64,000 nt of DNA from positions 558,001 through 622,000 of the forward strand of contig NZ_LN908975.1 of the NCBI RefSeq assembly GCF_001486165.1, in the 5' to 3' direction. The notes under the pieces are model-generated. The model had not been told where the DNA came from, ran no database searches, and was given only the letters and a program-made list of their open reading frames with translations. Shown piece after piece: positions 32,993-41,299 of this stretch (its first letter is position 1; every line of letters starts with the position of its first letter). The DNA comes from Bittarella massiliensis (ex Durand et al. 2017) (lineage in GTDB: Bacteria > Bacillota > Clostridia > Oscillospirales > Ruminococcaceae). A program made the position numbers and the translations under genes.

Positions 32993-34576
32993 CTATTTGT
33001 TCCTCCTCTTTGGCGGCCGCTCCGGCTTGCCCAGCAGCCGCCGCAGGGTCTGCCAATCGGCTTTTTTGGCACAGCCCAAGAGGCGGCAGAGGGGGAGAAA
33101 GAGGGCCAGCGACGATCCGATGGCCGCGGGCAGCTGGCCGGGGGAAGCGCCCCCCGCCAGCAGGGGGCCCAGCAGCAACCGGGCCCCGGCACACCCCAGC
33201 AGGGCCGCCGCCAGGGGGCGGATCACCCACAGCCCCCAGCGGGGCACCACTTCGGTGCGCCGGCAGAGCAACCAGAGCCCCAGCCCGGTGTTGAGGGCCG
33301 AGGGCAGGTAGAGGGTGACGATGTACCCCCGGATGCCGAAGCGGGGGAGGAGGAGCACCAACAGCGCGGCGGTGAGGGCCATGTCGGCGATGTTGTGCCA
33401 GAGCAGCCGGTTTTGCTCCCCCATCCCCTTGAGGACGCAGTCCACCGCGTGGTCGAGAAAGAGGACGGGCACCAGCGGGGCCAGGGCCTGCAAGAAGGCG
33501 GAGACCCCCTCCCCGGTGGGGAAGATGGCCGCCAGCGAGTCGGAAAAGACCAGAAAGACCCCGGTGACAAAGCAGGAGAAGAGGAGGGTCAGCCGCACCA
33601 CCGCCACGATCAGCTCCTCCAGCTTGCGGGTGTTTTGCAGGGTGTGCAGCTTGACCACCACCGGGATCAGCAGCATGGAGAAGGAGGCCAGCAGCGCCCC
33701 CGGGTAGGAGAGGAGGGGGAGCACCATCCCCCCCAGCACCCCGTACTGGGAGAGGGCCAGCTCGGCGCTGGTCCCGCTCTGTTGCAGCCCCTGGGGCACC
33801 AGGGTGTTTTCCAGGGTGTTGAAGCCGCTTTGCAGGTAGGAGCAGAGGGCCACCGGGATGCAGATGCGCAGGAAGGCCAGTCCCAGGGAGTCGCCGTCCC
33901 AGGCGGGTCCCCGGTCAGGGGGCAGGTCGCGGCGTCCCCGCCAGTAGAGGGCGCCCAGGTAGAGACAGCCCCCCACCTCCCCGCAGGTGGAGGCAAAACA
34001 GGCCGTCGCCACCGCCTCGGCCGCCCCGGCGGGGGGCTGCAGTGAAAAGAGGAGGGCGGTGAGCCCCATCTTGCACAGCCGTTTGACCACGTTGGCCAGG
34101 GTGCCCTGCACGATTTTAGAGCCGGCGTAAAAATATCCCTGCAGACAGGCGGAGAGGGCCAAAAAGGGCAGACCCAGGGCCAGCAGGCGAAAGGGGTACA
34201 CCGTCTGGGCGTTTCCCAAAAGTGCCCCCAGCCGGGGGGCGAGGGCCCACCCGCCTAGCCCGGTGAGAAGCCCTAAGGAGAGGGCGTAGAGACCGGCCCG
34301 CCGCAGCACCCGGGGCAGGGTGGAGAACTGCCGGCGGGCGATGGCGGCCGCGCAGAGCTGGGTCACCCCAAGCTGGGCACCGGACATGGCCAGGGTGGCC
34401 GCAAACCCGAAGAGGGAGAAGACCAACTGGTAGAGCCCCATCCCCTGGGAGCCGATGATCCCCGACAGGTAGATCTTAAAGCCGATGCTCATGGTCTTGA
34501 GCACCAGCCCCAGGGCGGTGAGGGCGGCGGCGCTGTACAGCGGCCGGGCCCAGTTTTTCCTCTCTGCTGCCGCCAT
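32993..34576 (-). CDS. Polysaccharide/lipid flippase of the SpoVB-MurJ (MOP) type
   Basis: 527 aa with about fourteen hydrophobic segments. The start ALTALGLVLKTMSIGFKIYLSG and IIGSQGMGLYQLVFSL are typical of stage V sporulation protein B and related oligosaccharide flippases, which move lipid-linked cell-wall precursors across the membrane. The later LKGMGEQNRLLWHNIADM block is also shared by the group. In spore formers SpoVB paralogues act in cortex synthesis or in vegetative wall assembly; which applies here cannot be told. It is divergent from a LysR regulator. Confidence 0.87.
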   Translation of the reverse strand: MAAAERKNWARPLYSAAALTALGLVLKTMSIGFKIYLSGIIGSQGMGLYQLVFSLFGFAATLAMSGAQLGVTQLCAAAIARRQFSTLPRVLRRAGLYALSLGLLTGLGGWALAPRLGALLGNAQTVYPFRLLALGLPFLALSACLQGYFYAGSKIVQGTLANVVKRLCKMGLTALLFSLQPPAGAAEAVATACFASTCGEVGGCLYLGALYWRGRRDLPPDRGPAWDGDSLGLAFLRICIPVALCSYLQSGFNTLENTLVPQGLQQSGTSAELALSQYGVLGGMVLPLLSYPGALLASFSMLLIPVVVKLHTLQNTRKLEELIVAVVRLTLLFSCFVTGVFLVFSDSLAAIFPTGEGVSAFLQALAPLVPVLFLDHAVDCVLKGMGEQNRLLWHNIADMALTAALLVLLLPRFGIRGYIVTLYLPSALNTGLGLWLLCRRTEVVPRWGLWVIRPLAAALLGCAGARLLLGPLLAGGASPGQLPAAIGSSLALFLPLCRLLGCAKKADWQTLRRLLGKPERPPKRRNK

Positions 34577-34665
34577 CCGACCGCCCCCTTTTCGCCTGAT
34601 CCTCTTACAAGGGATATGCGGCGCGGGGGGAGAAGATGTTCCCCTTTGGGCGGGACGAAAGGGGT

Positions 34666-34694
34666 TTGAGAAAAGGGAAAAAGCGTGCTATGAT
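34666..34694 (+). promoter_or_regulatory. Promoter of the LysR gene
   Basis: TTGAGA (34666-34671), 17-nt spacer, TATGAT (34689-34694) with a preceding TGC (extended -10), about 105 nt upstream of the start. Confidence 0.65.
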
Positions 34695-34799
34695 AGAAAA
34701 AAGGCCGGGTTTTCGGCCGCGCCCCACAGGCAGAGAGAACAGCGGGGCAGAGAGGCAAAACGAGAGGGGCGGGCCGTCGGCCCGGCCAGGGGGGATCAC

Positions 34800-35687
34800 A
34801 TGTTTGAAGAGCTGAGGACCTTCGTCGACGTGGCGGAGAGCAAGAATTTTACCAAGACCGGGAAGAAGCTGAACTTCTCCCAACCCACCATCAGCCAGCA
34901 GGTAAAAAAGGTGGAGATGTTCTTCGGCAATGTGACGCTGCTGACCCGCTCGGCCAACTCCAAACAGGTGGAGCTGACGGCTGAGGGCGAGGTGGTCTAT
35001 CGCAGGGCCAAGGAGATCTTGGCCCTGCTGGGCCAGACCTTTGAGGAGGTGGAGGCCTGCCGCCACCAGGGGGAGGAGCGGCTGCGCATCGGCGCCAGCG
35101 AGACCATCGGCAACTTCCTGCTGCCCCGGTTGCTGGAGCAGTACGCCCAGCGCTGGCCCCAGGTGGTGGTGGAGGTGCAGATCGCCAACACCCGCCAGAC
35201 CTGCGATGCCCTGGCGGAGGGGCGGGTGGACATCGGCCTCATCGAGGGGCGCAACATCCACCACAACTTCCGCCGGATCGACTTCTTCACCGACCGAATG
35301 ATCCTGGTGGCCGCCCCCCAGGTGGCCCGGCGGGTCCCCGGCTTCTCGGCCAGTCTGCTGGGAAAGCTGCCCTGGGTCACCCGGGAGAAGGGCTCGGGGA
35401 CAGAACAATACCTGCGCGCCTTCACCGAGTCCAACAACATCCTCGTCGAGCACACCGCCGTCTGCAACTCCAACTACGCCATCAAGGAGATGGTCAAGCA
35501 GGGGCTGGGGGTGACCGTCCTCTCCCAGCTGGTGGTGGAGGGGGAGTTGGCCTCCGGCGAGCTGGTGGAACTGCCCGCCCACAAGTCCTATAGCCGCAGC
35601 TTCTCCTACATCCTTCCCGAAGGGCGGGCCTGCTCCCCGGCGGCGCAAGATCTGATTTCCATTTTGGAGGCGCTGGGGGAGAGATAG
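34800..35687 (+). CDS. LysR-family transcriptional regulator
   Basis: 295 aa. The N-terminal helix-turn-helix reads LRTFVDVAESKNFTKTGKKL followed by NFSQPTISQQVKKVE, very close to the LysR consensus. Residues about 90-290 form the two-lobed substrate-binding domain: LRIGASETIGNFLLPRLLEQ opens it, then VDIGLIEG and NYAIKEMVKQGLGVTVL. Similar to CysB/CysL or YeiE-like regulators, though the target is not evident. The divergent neighbour is the SpoVB-like flippase gene. The effector is unknown. Confidence 0.9.
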   Translation: MFEELRTFVDVAESKNFTKTGKKLNFSQPTISQQVKKVEMFFGNVTLLTRSANSKQVELTAEGEVVYRRAKEILALLGQTFEEVEACRHQGEERLRIGASETIGNFLLPRLLEQYAQRWPQVVVEVQIANTRQTCDALAEGRVDIGLIEGRNIHHNFRRIDFFTDRMILVAAPQVARRVPGFSASLLGKLPWVTREKGSGTEQYLRAFTESNNILVEHTAVCNSNYAIKEMVKQGLGVTVLSQLVVEGELASGELVELPAHKSYSRSFSYILPEGRACSPAAQDLISILEALGER

Positions 35688-35719
35688 CCTCGATCTGCCC
35701 CGGCCAATTTTCCCTATCT

Positions 35720-35883
35720 CAAACTGTCCCAGGGGCTGGGGGGATTGAAACCGAAGCCCCACCTGCACCTCAAGGGGAGTCGGTCATACCCCGCGCAGGC
35801 AGTCGGAGTAAAACCCCTATGTCGCCCCCAACGCCGGCAAGCGGTTAAACGCCACACTCCGCGCGGGTGGGGCGATTGAAAAC
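35720..35883 (+). repeat. Possible CRISPR relic: three imperfect repeat-like elements about 65 bp apart
   Basis: Elements end in GGGGATTGAAAC (35751), CGGAGTAAAAC (35814) and GGCGATTGAAAAC (35883). The first has a hairpin CCCAG-GGG-CTGGG directly followed by GGGATTGAAAC, the layout of a type I-C repeat. The third (CTCCGCGCGGGTGGGG before the end) resembles the stem of the intact array at 56826-57058. Spacing of about 63 and 68 bp fits a repeat of about 32 plus a spacer of about 34. Identity between copies is only about 65 percent, so this is a tentative call. Confidence 0.35.
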
Positions 35884-36005
35884 GGTGCCCGGCTAGAAAT
35901 GCTCCGGCGCGAAGGGCGCTGATCCCGCCCCCTGACAGTTTGCCCGTTTGCGCCGGTTTTTCCCATCCTTGCCCTCGCCTTTGCCCTCACTTCTGCTTTT
36001 TTGCA

Positions 36006-36055
36006 GAGAGGCCCCTCGATGTAGCGTTTCTCCTACATCGGGGGGCCTCTTTTTG
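36006..36055. terminator. Bidirectional intrinsic terminator
   Basis: AGAGGCCCCTCGATGTA, a 10-nt loop and TACATCGGGGGGCCTCT, followed by TTTTT. It separates the LysR gene from the convergent ECF gene. Confidence 0.87.
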
Positions 36056-36099
36056 CCACGCATTTTTAATTTCACTTTTTGGGTAGCGTGGGGAGGCAG

Positions 36100-36639
36100 C
36101 TACGGCTGCCTATCCCCGTCTGTGGCGGCCCCTCCTCCCTGCCGCTGCAGCAGGGAGAGCCCCTTGACCAAGGGGGTGTAGAGCAGCAGGGTGGTGAGGA
36201 AGTTGCCGGCGCAGTGGGCGATGTCGAAGGGGATGCCCGAGACCCAGTTGGCCAGGGCCGCCCCCGGGCCAAAGGCCAGGTAGGGCAGGGCGCAGAGGGC
36301 CCCAAAGCAGAGGCCGTACCCCCCTGCCGCCACCGCCCGCACCACCCCGGAGGAGGTGCGCCGCAGCGCTAGGGAGAGGAGCACCCAGATGGGCCAGACG
36401 TAGAGGTACATCACCCACCAGAGGCCAAAGCCGTAGAGGATCCCCTCCAACAGGTCAAAGACCAGCACCGCCCCCAGCACCTGCCGCAGGGGAAAGACCG
36501 CCGTGTAGCAGAGGAGCAGCAGGGTCACCAGCTCGATGTTGGGGAGAAAGGAGAGGCTGATCTGCGCCAGCAGCAGGATGGCCGCCAGCAGGGCGGTCAC
36601 CACCAGGGGCCGGGGGGAGAGGCGGGGGGCCGGGCGCAT
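36100..36639 (-). CDS. ECF transporter substrate-binding (S) component
   Basis: 179 aa with about five to six hydrophobic helices. It includes VVTALLAAILLLAQISLSFL, then NIELVTLLLLCYTAVFPLR, then GFGLWWVMYLYVWPIWVLL, the arrangement of small vitamin-specific S-components that partner a shared EcfA/A'/T energising module encoded elsewhere. The start overlaps the stop of the upstream DUF4430 gene in ATGA. The substrate cannot be read directly. The DUF4430 partner and the siroheme genes next door point to cobalamin or another tetrapyrrole, but only as inference. Confidence 0.82.
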   Translation of the reverse strand: MRPAPRLSPRPLVVTALLAAILLLAQISLSFLPNIELVTLLLLCYTAVFPLRQVLGAVLVFDLLEGILYGFGLWWVMYLYVWPIWVLLSLALRRTSSGVVRAVAAGGYGLCFGALCALPYLAFGPGAALANWVSGIPFDIAHCAGNFLTTLLLYTPLVKGLSLLQRQGGGAATDGDRQP

Positions 36640-37040
36640 CAGTAGCCGGTGGTGAGGGTCAGCTCAAACCGGTCGCCGTCGGCGATGGGGGTGGTGTCCA
36701 CCCCGGTGCTCACCGGCTCGCCGCCCTTGGTCAGGCACCACCACTGCTGCTTGGCGCTGTCGGCACAGACGCCGCCCGCCTCGGTGATGTAGAGGCCGTA
36801 GGGGCCGTCCTCCCCCTTCACCAGCCCGGCGTCCAACAGGGCCTGGCCCAGGTACTCGGCGTCGGTGTGCAGGGTGTGCTCGTCGCTTTTCTCCCCGGCG
36901 GCCACCGTCACCACCACCGCTTTGGCCCCAGCCTGGGTGCCTGGGCGCAGGGCCAGGTAGACCCCGGCCAGGGCCCCTACGGCCACCAGCAGCGCCAGCA
37001 CCGCCAGCACCGCCAAGAGGATCTTGGTGTTTTTCTTCAT
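36639..37040 (-). CDS. DUF4430-domain membrane-anchored exported protein
   Basis: 133 aa. A long N-terminal hydrophobic segment (ILLAVLAVLALLVAVGALAG) anchors or exports it. The remainder (DAEYLGQALLDAGLVKGE, then GPYGLYITEAGGVCADS, then QWWCLTKGGEPVSTGVD and DGDRFELTLTTGY) is a complete DUF4430 domain, which is related to the beta domain of transcobalamin-type proteins. It overlaps the ECF S-component gene by 4 nt, so it probably captures the ligand outside the cell for that transporter. Ligand unproven. Confidence 0.83.
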   Translation of the reverse strand: MKKNTKILLAVLAVLALLVAVGALAGVYLALRPGTQAGAKAVVVTVAAGEKSDEHTLHTDAEYLGQALLDAGLVKGEDGPYGLYITEAGGVCADSAKQQWWCLTKGGEPVSTGVDTTPIADGDRFELTLTTGY

Positions 37041-37201
37041 CGGTCGTCACATCCCTTGTCTCGTTAAAAAAGGACTGGCAGAGCAGCCCCTTTTTCTTTG
37101 TTCAGATTATACCACGGCGCCAAACAAATGGCAAAGATCCCCTGCCTGATGGACAGAAGGGGATTTTGGCGGCCGCCCTTTTGGGAGCGGCCCGTCCAGG
37201 C

Positions 37202-37792
37202 CTAGTCCTCCTCGGCGGGGAGACCGGTGCCCTCCAGGGCGGCGGCGTCCAGCTGGCGCAGCAGGGCCTCCCGCTCGGCGCCCTGGGCGGCGCGGAGGAT
37301 GGCCTGGCGCGCCTGGCCGCTCTCCTGGCAGAGGGCGGCGTACTCCGGCCCAAACTGGTGGGAGAGGCGCTTTTTCACCTCCCTGGCGAGGCCGGGGTTT
37401 TGCCCCCCGGTGGAGACCGCCAGCTGAAACGCCCCCCGCTTCACCACCGCGGGGAAGATGGCGTCCGACTGCTCCGCATCGTCGCAGAGGCAGCAGAGGA
37501 CCCCCCGCTCCCGGCAGAGGGCGCCGATGCGGGCGTTGACCTCCCGCCGGTCGGTACAGGCCACCGCCAGAAAGATCCCCTCCAAGTCGGCGGGGGCGAA
37601 CACCCCCTGCCGCCAGGTGATCGCGCCCCCCGCGGCCAGTTCGGCCAGCCGGTCGCAGAGGACCGGGGCCACCACCTGCAGGGCCGCCCCGGCGGAGAGG
37701 AGGGCATCGGCCTTTCGCCGGGCCACCCGGCCGCCCCCCACCAGCAGCACCGGTCGGTCGGCGAGCTGAATCATCAGCGGGTAATAGGACAT
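37202..37792 (-). CDS. Precorrin-2 dehydrogenase / sirohydrochlorin ferrochelatase
   Basis: 196 aa, homologous to the N-terminal half of CysG and to Met8p/SirC. The NAD-binding VLLVGGGRVARRKADALL and the SDAIFPAVVKRGAFQLAVST segment, followed by GGQNPGLAREVKKRL, are diagnostic. It oxidises precorrin-2 to sirohydrochlorin and may insert iron to give siroheme. It is last in the hemC-cobA/hemD operon (gap 21 nt), and siroheme is the cofactor of the nearby AsrC. Whether it has both activities cannot be judged by eye. Confidence 0.9.
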   Translation of the reverse strand: MSYYPLMIQLADRPVLLVGGGRVARRKADALLSAGAALQVVAPVLCDRLAELAAGGAITWRQGVFAPADLEGIFLAVACTDRREVNARIGALCRERGVLCCLCDDAEQSDAIFPAVVKRGAFQLAVSTGGQNPGLAREVKKRLSHQFGPEYAALCQESGQARQAILRAAQGAEREALLRQLDAAALEGTGLPAEED

Positions 37793-37813
37793 GGAAATCT
37801 CCTCCTCACAGGC

Positions 37814-39316
37814 TCAGGCCCGGCCGTCTTCGACGATGAGCCGGGCCATCTCCTCGGCGGTGCAGCGCCCGCTCTCCAGCGCCGGCTCCAGCCCGTGGGC
37901 GCGCAGGCAGCCGCTGGTCACCGGGCCGACGCTGACGATTTTGGTGCCCGCCAGGCAGGAAGCCGGGTCGGGGCCGAGGGCGCGCAGGGTGCTCTCCACC
38001 GCCGAGGGGCTGGTGAAGGTCAGGTAATCGGCCTCTCCGTCCCGCAGGGCCGCCAGGGCGCCCCCCAGGTCGCGGGCCTCCTCCACCGTCTCGTAGAGGA
38101 CCACCTGGTCGGTGGGGCAGCGAGTGGGCAGCAGTTCCCCCAGTTTTCCCCGCACCGCTTTGGCCCGGGGGTAGAGGACCCGGTCGCCCGGCCCCAGCCG
38201 GTCCCCAAGTACCTCCCACAGCCCGGCTGAGGTGTGGCGGGGCGGGGTCAGGTCGGCCGTCAACCCCTCCCGGGCCAGGGCGGCGGCGGTGGCGGGGCCC
38301 ACGGCGCAGAGGCAGGGCCCTGCCAGGGCGCGCAGGTCTCTGCCCGAGCGGCGGAGCTCCTCCAGGAAGATGCGCACCGCGTTCTGGCTGGTGAAGATCA
38401 GGTAGCTGTACTCCCCCAGCCGGGCAAAGGCCTGCTGCAGGTCCTCCCCCGGACAGGGGCGGATGCGGATGGCGTCCAGCCGCTCCACCCGTGCGCCCGC
38501 CGCCTCCAGGGCGGCGGAGAGGTCAAAGCCGTGGGATTTTTGCCGGGTGGTCACCACCGTGCGCCCAAAGAGGGGGCGCTCCTCAAAGCAGTCCAACACC
38601 CCGCCCAGCGAGGCCACCTGCCCCACCACGGTGATGGCCGGCGGGGGCAGCTCGGCCGCCCGCACCGCCGCCGCCAGCTTTCCCAGAGGGGCGCGGACGG
38701 TCCGCTGCAAGGGGGTGGTGGCCCGGCTCACCACCGCCGCCGGGGTGTCGGGGGACAGGCCGTTTTCCAGCAGCTTCCGGCAGGTATTTTCCAGCCGGGA
38801 GAGCCCCATCAAAAAGACCAGGGTCCCCTCCTGCCGGGCCGCCTCGGCCCAGTCCACCGGGTCCTCCCCGGTGCGGCTGGCGGCGGTGTAGACATGAAAG
38901 GAGGTGGCGAGCCCCCGGTGGGTGATGGGGATGCCCGCGCAGCAGAGCCCCGCCACCGCCGAGGTCACCCCCGGCACCACCTCAAAGGGGACCCCCGCCC
39001 CCTTCAGGTAGAGGGCCTCCTCCCCCCCGCGTCCAAAGACGTAGGGGTCGCCCCCCTTGAGGCGGACCACCCGCTTGCCCTCCTTTGCCTTCTGCGCCAG
39101 AAGGGCGTTGAGTGCCTCCTGGGGGAGGGCGTGGTTGCCCGCCTCCTTCCCGGCGTAGATCTGCTCGCAGCCGGCGGGGGTCAGGGCCAGCAGCCGGGGG
39201 CTCGCCAGGTGGTCGTAGACCACGCAGTCGCACCGGCGCAGCCGGTCGGCGGCCCGCAGGGTCAAAAGACCGGGGTCCCCCGGCCCCGCCCCGACGATGG
39301 AGACAAGCCCGCTCAT
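37814..39316 (-). CDS. cobA-hemD: Fused uroporphyrinogen-III C-methyltransferase / uroporphyrinogen-III synthase
   Basis: 500 aa. Residues about 1-245 are the SAM-dependent CobA/SUMT domain: VSIVGAGPGDPGLLTLRAAD, VVYDHLASPRLL, then LKGGDPYVFGRGGEEAL and GIPITHRGLATSFHVYTA. Residues about 250-495 are HemD: TVVTTRQKSHGFDLSAALEA, YLIFTSQNAVRIFLEEL and DYLTFTSPSAVESTLRAL. It closes hydroxymethylbilane to uroporphyrinogen III and methylates it to precorrin-2. The fusion is common in Clostridia. The ATG overlaps the hemC stop (ATGA). It gives two consecutive steps of the siroheme branch. Confidence 0.94.
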   Translation of the reverse strand: MSGLVSIVGAGPGDPGLLTLRAADRLRRCDCVVYDHLASPRLLALTPAGCEQIYAGKEAGNHALPQEALNALLAQKAKEGKRVVRLKGGDPYVFGRGGEEALYLKGAGVPFEVVPGVTSAVAGLCCAGIPITHRGLATSFHVYTAASRTGEDPVDWAEAARQEGTLVFLMGLSRLENTCRKLLENGLSPDTPAAVVSRATTPLQRTVRAPLGKLAAAVRAAELPPPAITVVGQVASLGGVLDCFEERPLFGRTVVTTRQKSHGFDLSAALEAAGARVERLDAIRIRPCPGEDLQQAFARLGEYSYLIFTSQNAVRIFLEELRRSGRDLRALAGPCLCAVGPATAAALAREGLTADLTPPRHTSAGLWEVLGDRLGPGDRVLYPRAKAVRGKLGELLPTRCPTDQVVLYETVEEARDLGGALAALRDGEADYLTFTSPSAVESTLRALGPDPASCLAGTKIVSVGPVTSGCLRAHGLEPALESGRCTAEEMARLIVEDGRA

Positions 39317-40230
39317 CGGTCCGTCTCCCGCAGGCGCTGGGCCAGTTGGGCTTTTAGCTGCTCGCCTAGGCGGCGGCCCAAGGCGGCCTCCTCCCCGGCG
39401 GGGGCGCTCTCCCGCCCCTCGACCCAGAGGGGGCCGTCCTCGGTCCCCAGCATCCCCAGCAGGGTGGAGCGGCCCTCCTCCACCCGGCAGTAGGCCCCCA
39501 CCGGCAGGTGACAGCTCCCTCCCGCGGCGGCGAGAAAGGCCCGTTCTGCCGCTGCCTGGCGGGTGGCCAGGGGATCTTCCAGGGGGGCCAGGGCGGCCTT
39601 CACCGCCCGGTCATCGGCGCGAATCTGCAGCCCCAGGGCCCCCTGGCCGCAGGCGGGGATCATCTCGTCGGGGGAGAAGGGGTAGCAGATGCGTCCCTCC
39701 CACCCCAGCCGCTTCAGGCCGGAGACCGCCAGGATGGTGCCGTCCAGCCCGTCTCTTTCGATGCGGCTGAGGCGGGTGTCCACATTGCCGCGGATGGGGC
39801 GGATTTCCAAGTCGGGGCGGATGGCCAGCAGCTGGCAGATGCGCCGCTTGCTGCCGCAGCCGATTTTGGCCCCCATAGGCAGCTCCTCCAGCGAGGCGAT
39901 GCCGGGGCGAGTCACCAGGGCGTCCCTCGGGTCCTCCCGGGCGGGGACGCAGGCCAGGTCCAACCCCTCCTCCATGGCGGAGGGCATGTCTTTGAGGCTG
40001 TGCACCGCCAAGTCGATTTCACCGCTGCGCAGGGCGGCGACAATGGCCCGGGTGAAGATGCCCTGGCCGCCGATTTGGTCCAGGGGCAGGTCCTGAATGC
40101 GGTCGCCCTTGGTGGTGATGGTCTTGATCTCCACCTCCACCGCCGGATTCTGGCGGCGAAGGGCGTCCGCCACCCACTGGGTTTGGATGAGGGCCAGCCG
40201 GCTGGCCCGGGTGCCAATCACGAGTTTCAC
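39313..40230 (-). CDS. hemC: Hydroxymethylbilane synthase (porphobilinogen deaminase)
   Basis: 305 aa. N-terminal VIGTRASRLALIQTQWVAD, the conserved KTITTKGDRIQD, then DLAVHSLKDMPSAM and RRICQLLAIRPDLEIRPIRG. The dipyrromethane cofactor Cys lies in AAAGGSCHLPVGAY. It polymerises four porphobilinogens. First gene of the hemC-cobA/hemD-sirC operon. The 1-kb spacer upstream contains the 175-bp tandem repeats. Glutamyl-tRNA reductase, hemL and hemB are not in this window, so early tetrapyrrole genes must lie elsewhere. Confidence 0.95.
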   Translation of the reverse strand: MKLVIGTRASRLALIQTQWVADALRRQNPAVEVEIKTITTKGDRIQDLPLDQIGGQGIFTRAIVAALRSGEIDLAVHSLKDMPSAMEEGLDLACVPAREDPRDALVTRPGIASLEELPMGAKIGCGSKRRICQLLAIRPDLEIRPIRGNVDTRLSRIERDGLDGTILAVSGLKRLGWEGRICYPFSPDEMIPACGQGALGLQIRADDRAVKAALAPLEDPLATRQAAAERAFLAAAGGSCHLPVGAYCRVEEGRSTLLGMLGTEDGPLWVEGRESAPAGEEAALGRRLGEQLKAQLAQRLRETDR

Positions 40231-40594
40231 AGGGGAAGCCTCCTTCTTGTGGGGTTTGTGCGGGTTGCGCCGGGATACTGCGCCAAAGCGCAGCGCTTTT
40301 CTCTATTGTAAGCCCGGCGATGGGGCAAAGACAAGGGCCAAACGGCCTGTCGCCGCCTGGCCCTTGTGGATCGCGCAAATATCTGTCTAAAAGCGCCCTT
40401 TACAGGGTGCAAAGAACGCGCCCTTTTGCGGCGGGAAGCCCCTTTTCTGGCAGGTGGCCCCGCGGTCTGGGCCTGCCGGAGAGGCTCTCTCCCCCCCTTT
40501 TTTTTGACGGGGTGTGGAAGGACAAACACCTCGTCCTGCCTGACCCAAACACTTGCCGATGCGGCAGGTCTGTTCGGCACTGTACTGGATGTGC
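40231..40594. other. hemC upstream region
   Basis: 364 bp between hemC and the tandem repeats. A TACAAT on the minus strand about 80 nt before hemC, within GGCTTACAATAG, is a possible -10. A stretch near 40500 is T-rich. No gene is recognised. Confidence 0.4.
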
Positions 40595-41250
40595 CGGGGA
40601 AAGCATCCCTTTCAGCCGGCGCAGGGGGGAAGCGGCTTGCTCCCCTCGGCCGGGCGCTCCTGCATCCGACGCCCCACCCAGCAGCGGGGCTGCTTTCCGA
40701 TTTTACCTGAGAAAAACCGCGAGCGGAGCGAACGGAGGAGAGCCGCCAGACAGTGCAGGCCCAGCGTGCCGGGGAAAGCATCCCTTCCAGCCGGCGCAGG
40801 GGGGAAGGGAATTGCTCCCCTCGACCGGGCGCTCCTGCATCCGACGCCTTACCCAGTAACGGGGCTGCTCTCCGATTTTGCCTGAGCAAGACCGCGAGCG
40901 GAGCGAACGGAGGAGAGCCGCCAGACAGCGCAGGCCTAGCGTGCCGGGAAAAGTATCCCTTCCAGCCGGCGCAGGGGGGAAGCGGCTTGCCCCCCTCGGC
41001 CGGGCGCTTCTGCATCCGACGCCTCACCCAGCAGTGGGTCTGCTCTCCGGTTTTGCCTGAGCAAAACCGTGAGCGGGGCGAATGGAGGAGAGCCGCCAAA
41101 CAGCGCATACCCAGCGTGCCGGGAAAAGCATCCCTTCCAGCCGGCGCAGGGGGGGAGCGGCTTGCTCCCCTCGGCCGGGCGCTCCTGCATCCGACGCCCC
41201 ACCCAGCAGCGGGGCTGCAAAGCGGTTTTGCTTATGCAAAACTGCGCACA
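40595..41250. repeat. Tandem repeat, 175-bp unit, nearly four copies
   Basis: The sequence AAGCATCCCT (AAGTATCCCT in copy 3) occurs at 40601, 40776, 40951 and 41126, exactly 175 bp apart each time. Each unit reads through CAGCCGGCGCAGGGGGGAAG, TTGCTCCCCTCGGCCGGGCG, CTGCATCCGACGCC and ends in a stem-loop such as CGGTTTTGC-CTGA-GCAAAACCG and GAGCGAACGGAGGAGAGCCG. The first copy is diverged at its left edge and the last ends in a related hairpin near 41240. 175 is not a multiple of three, so it is not coding. It separates the siroheme operon from asrC. Confidence 0.92.
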
Positions 41251-41299
41251 TTGTGCGCAGAGCTTTGCTGCCAAACAGCAATAAAGGCGCGGTGCGCCT

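Noticed and set aside
35690-36000. Cobalamin riboswitch near the ECF/DUF4430 operon
   Set aside because: The region lies downstream, not upstream, of the operon and lacks the B12-box and core sequences; the 160 bp upstream of DUF4430 is too short and shows none either.
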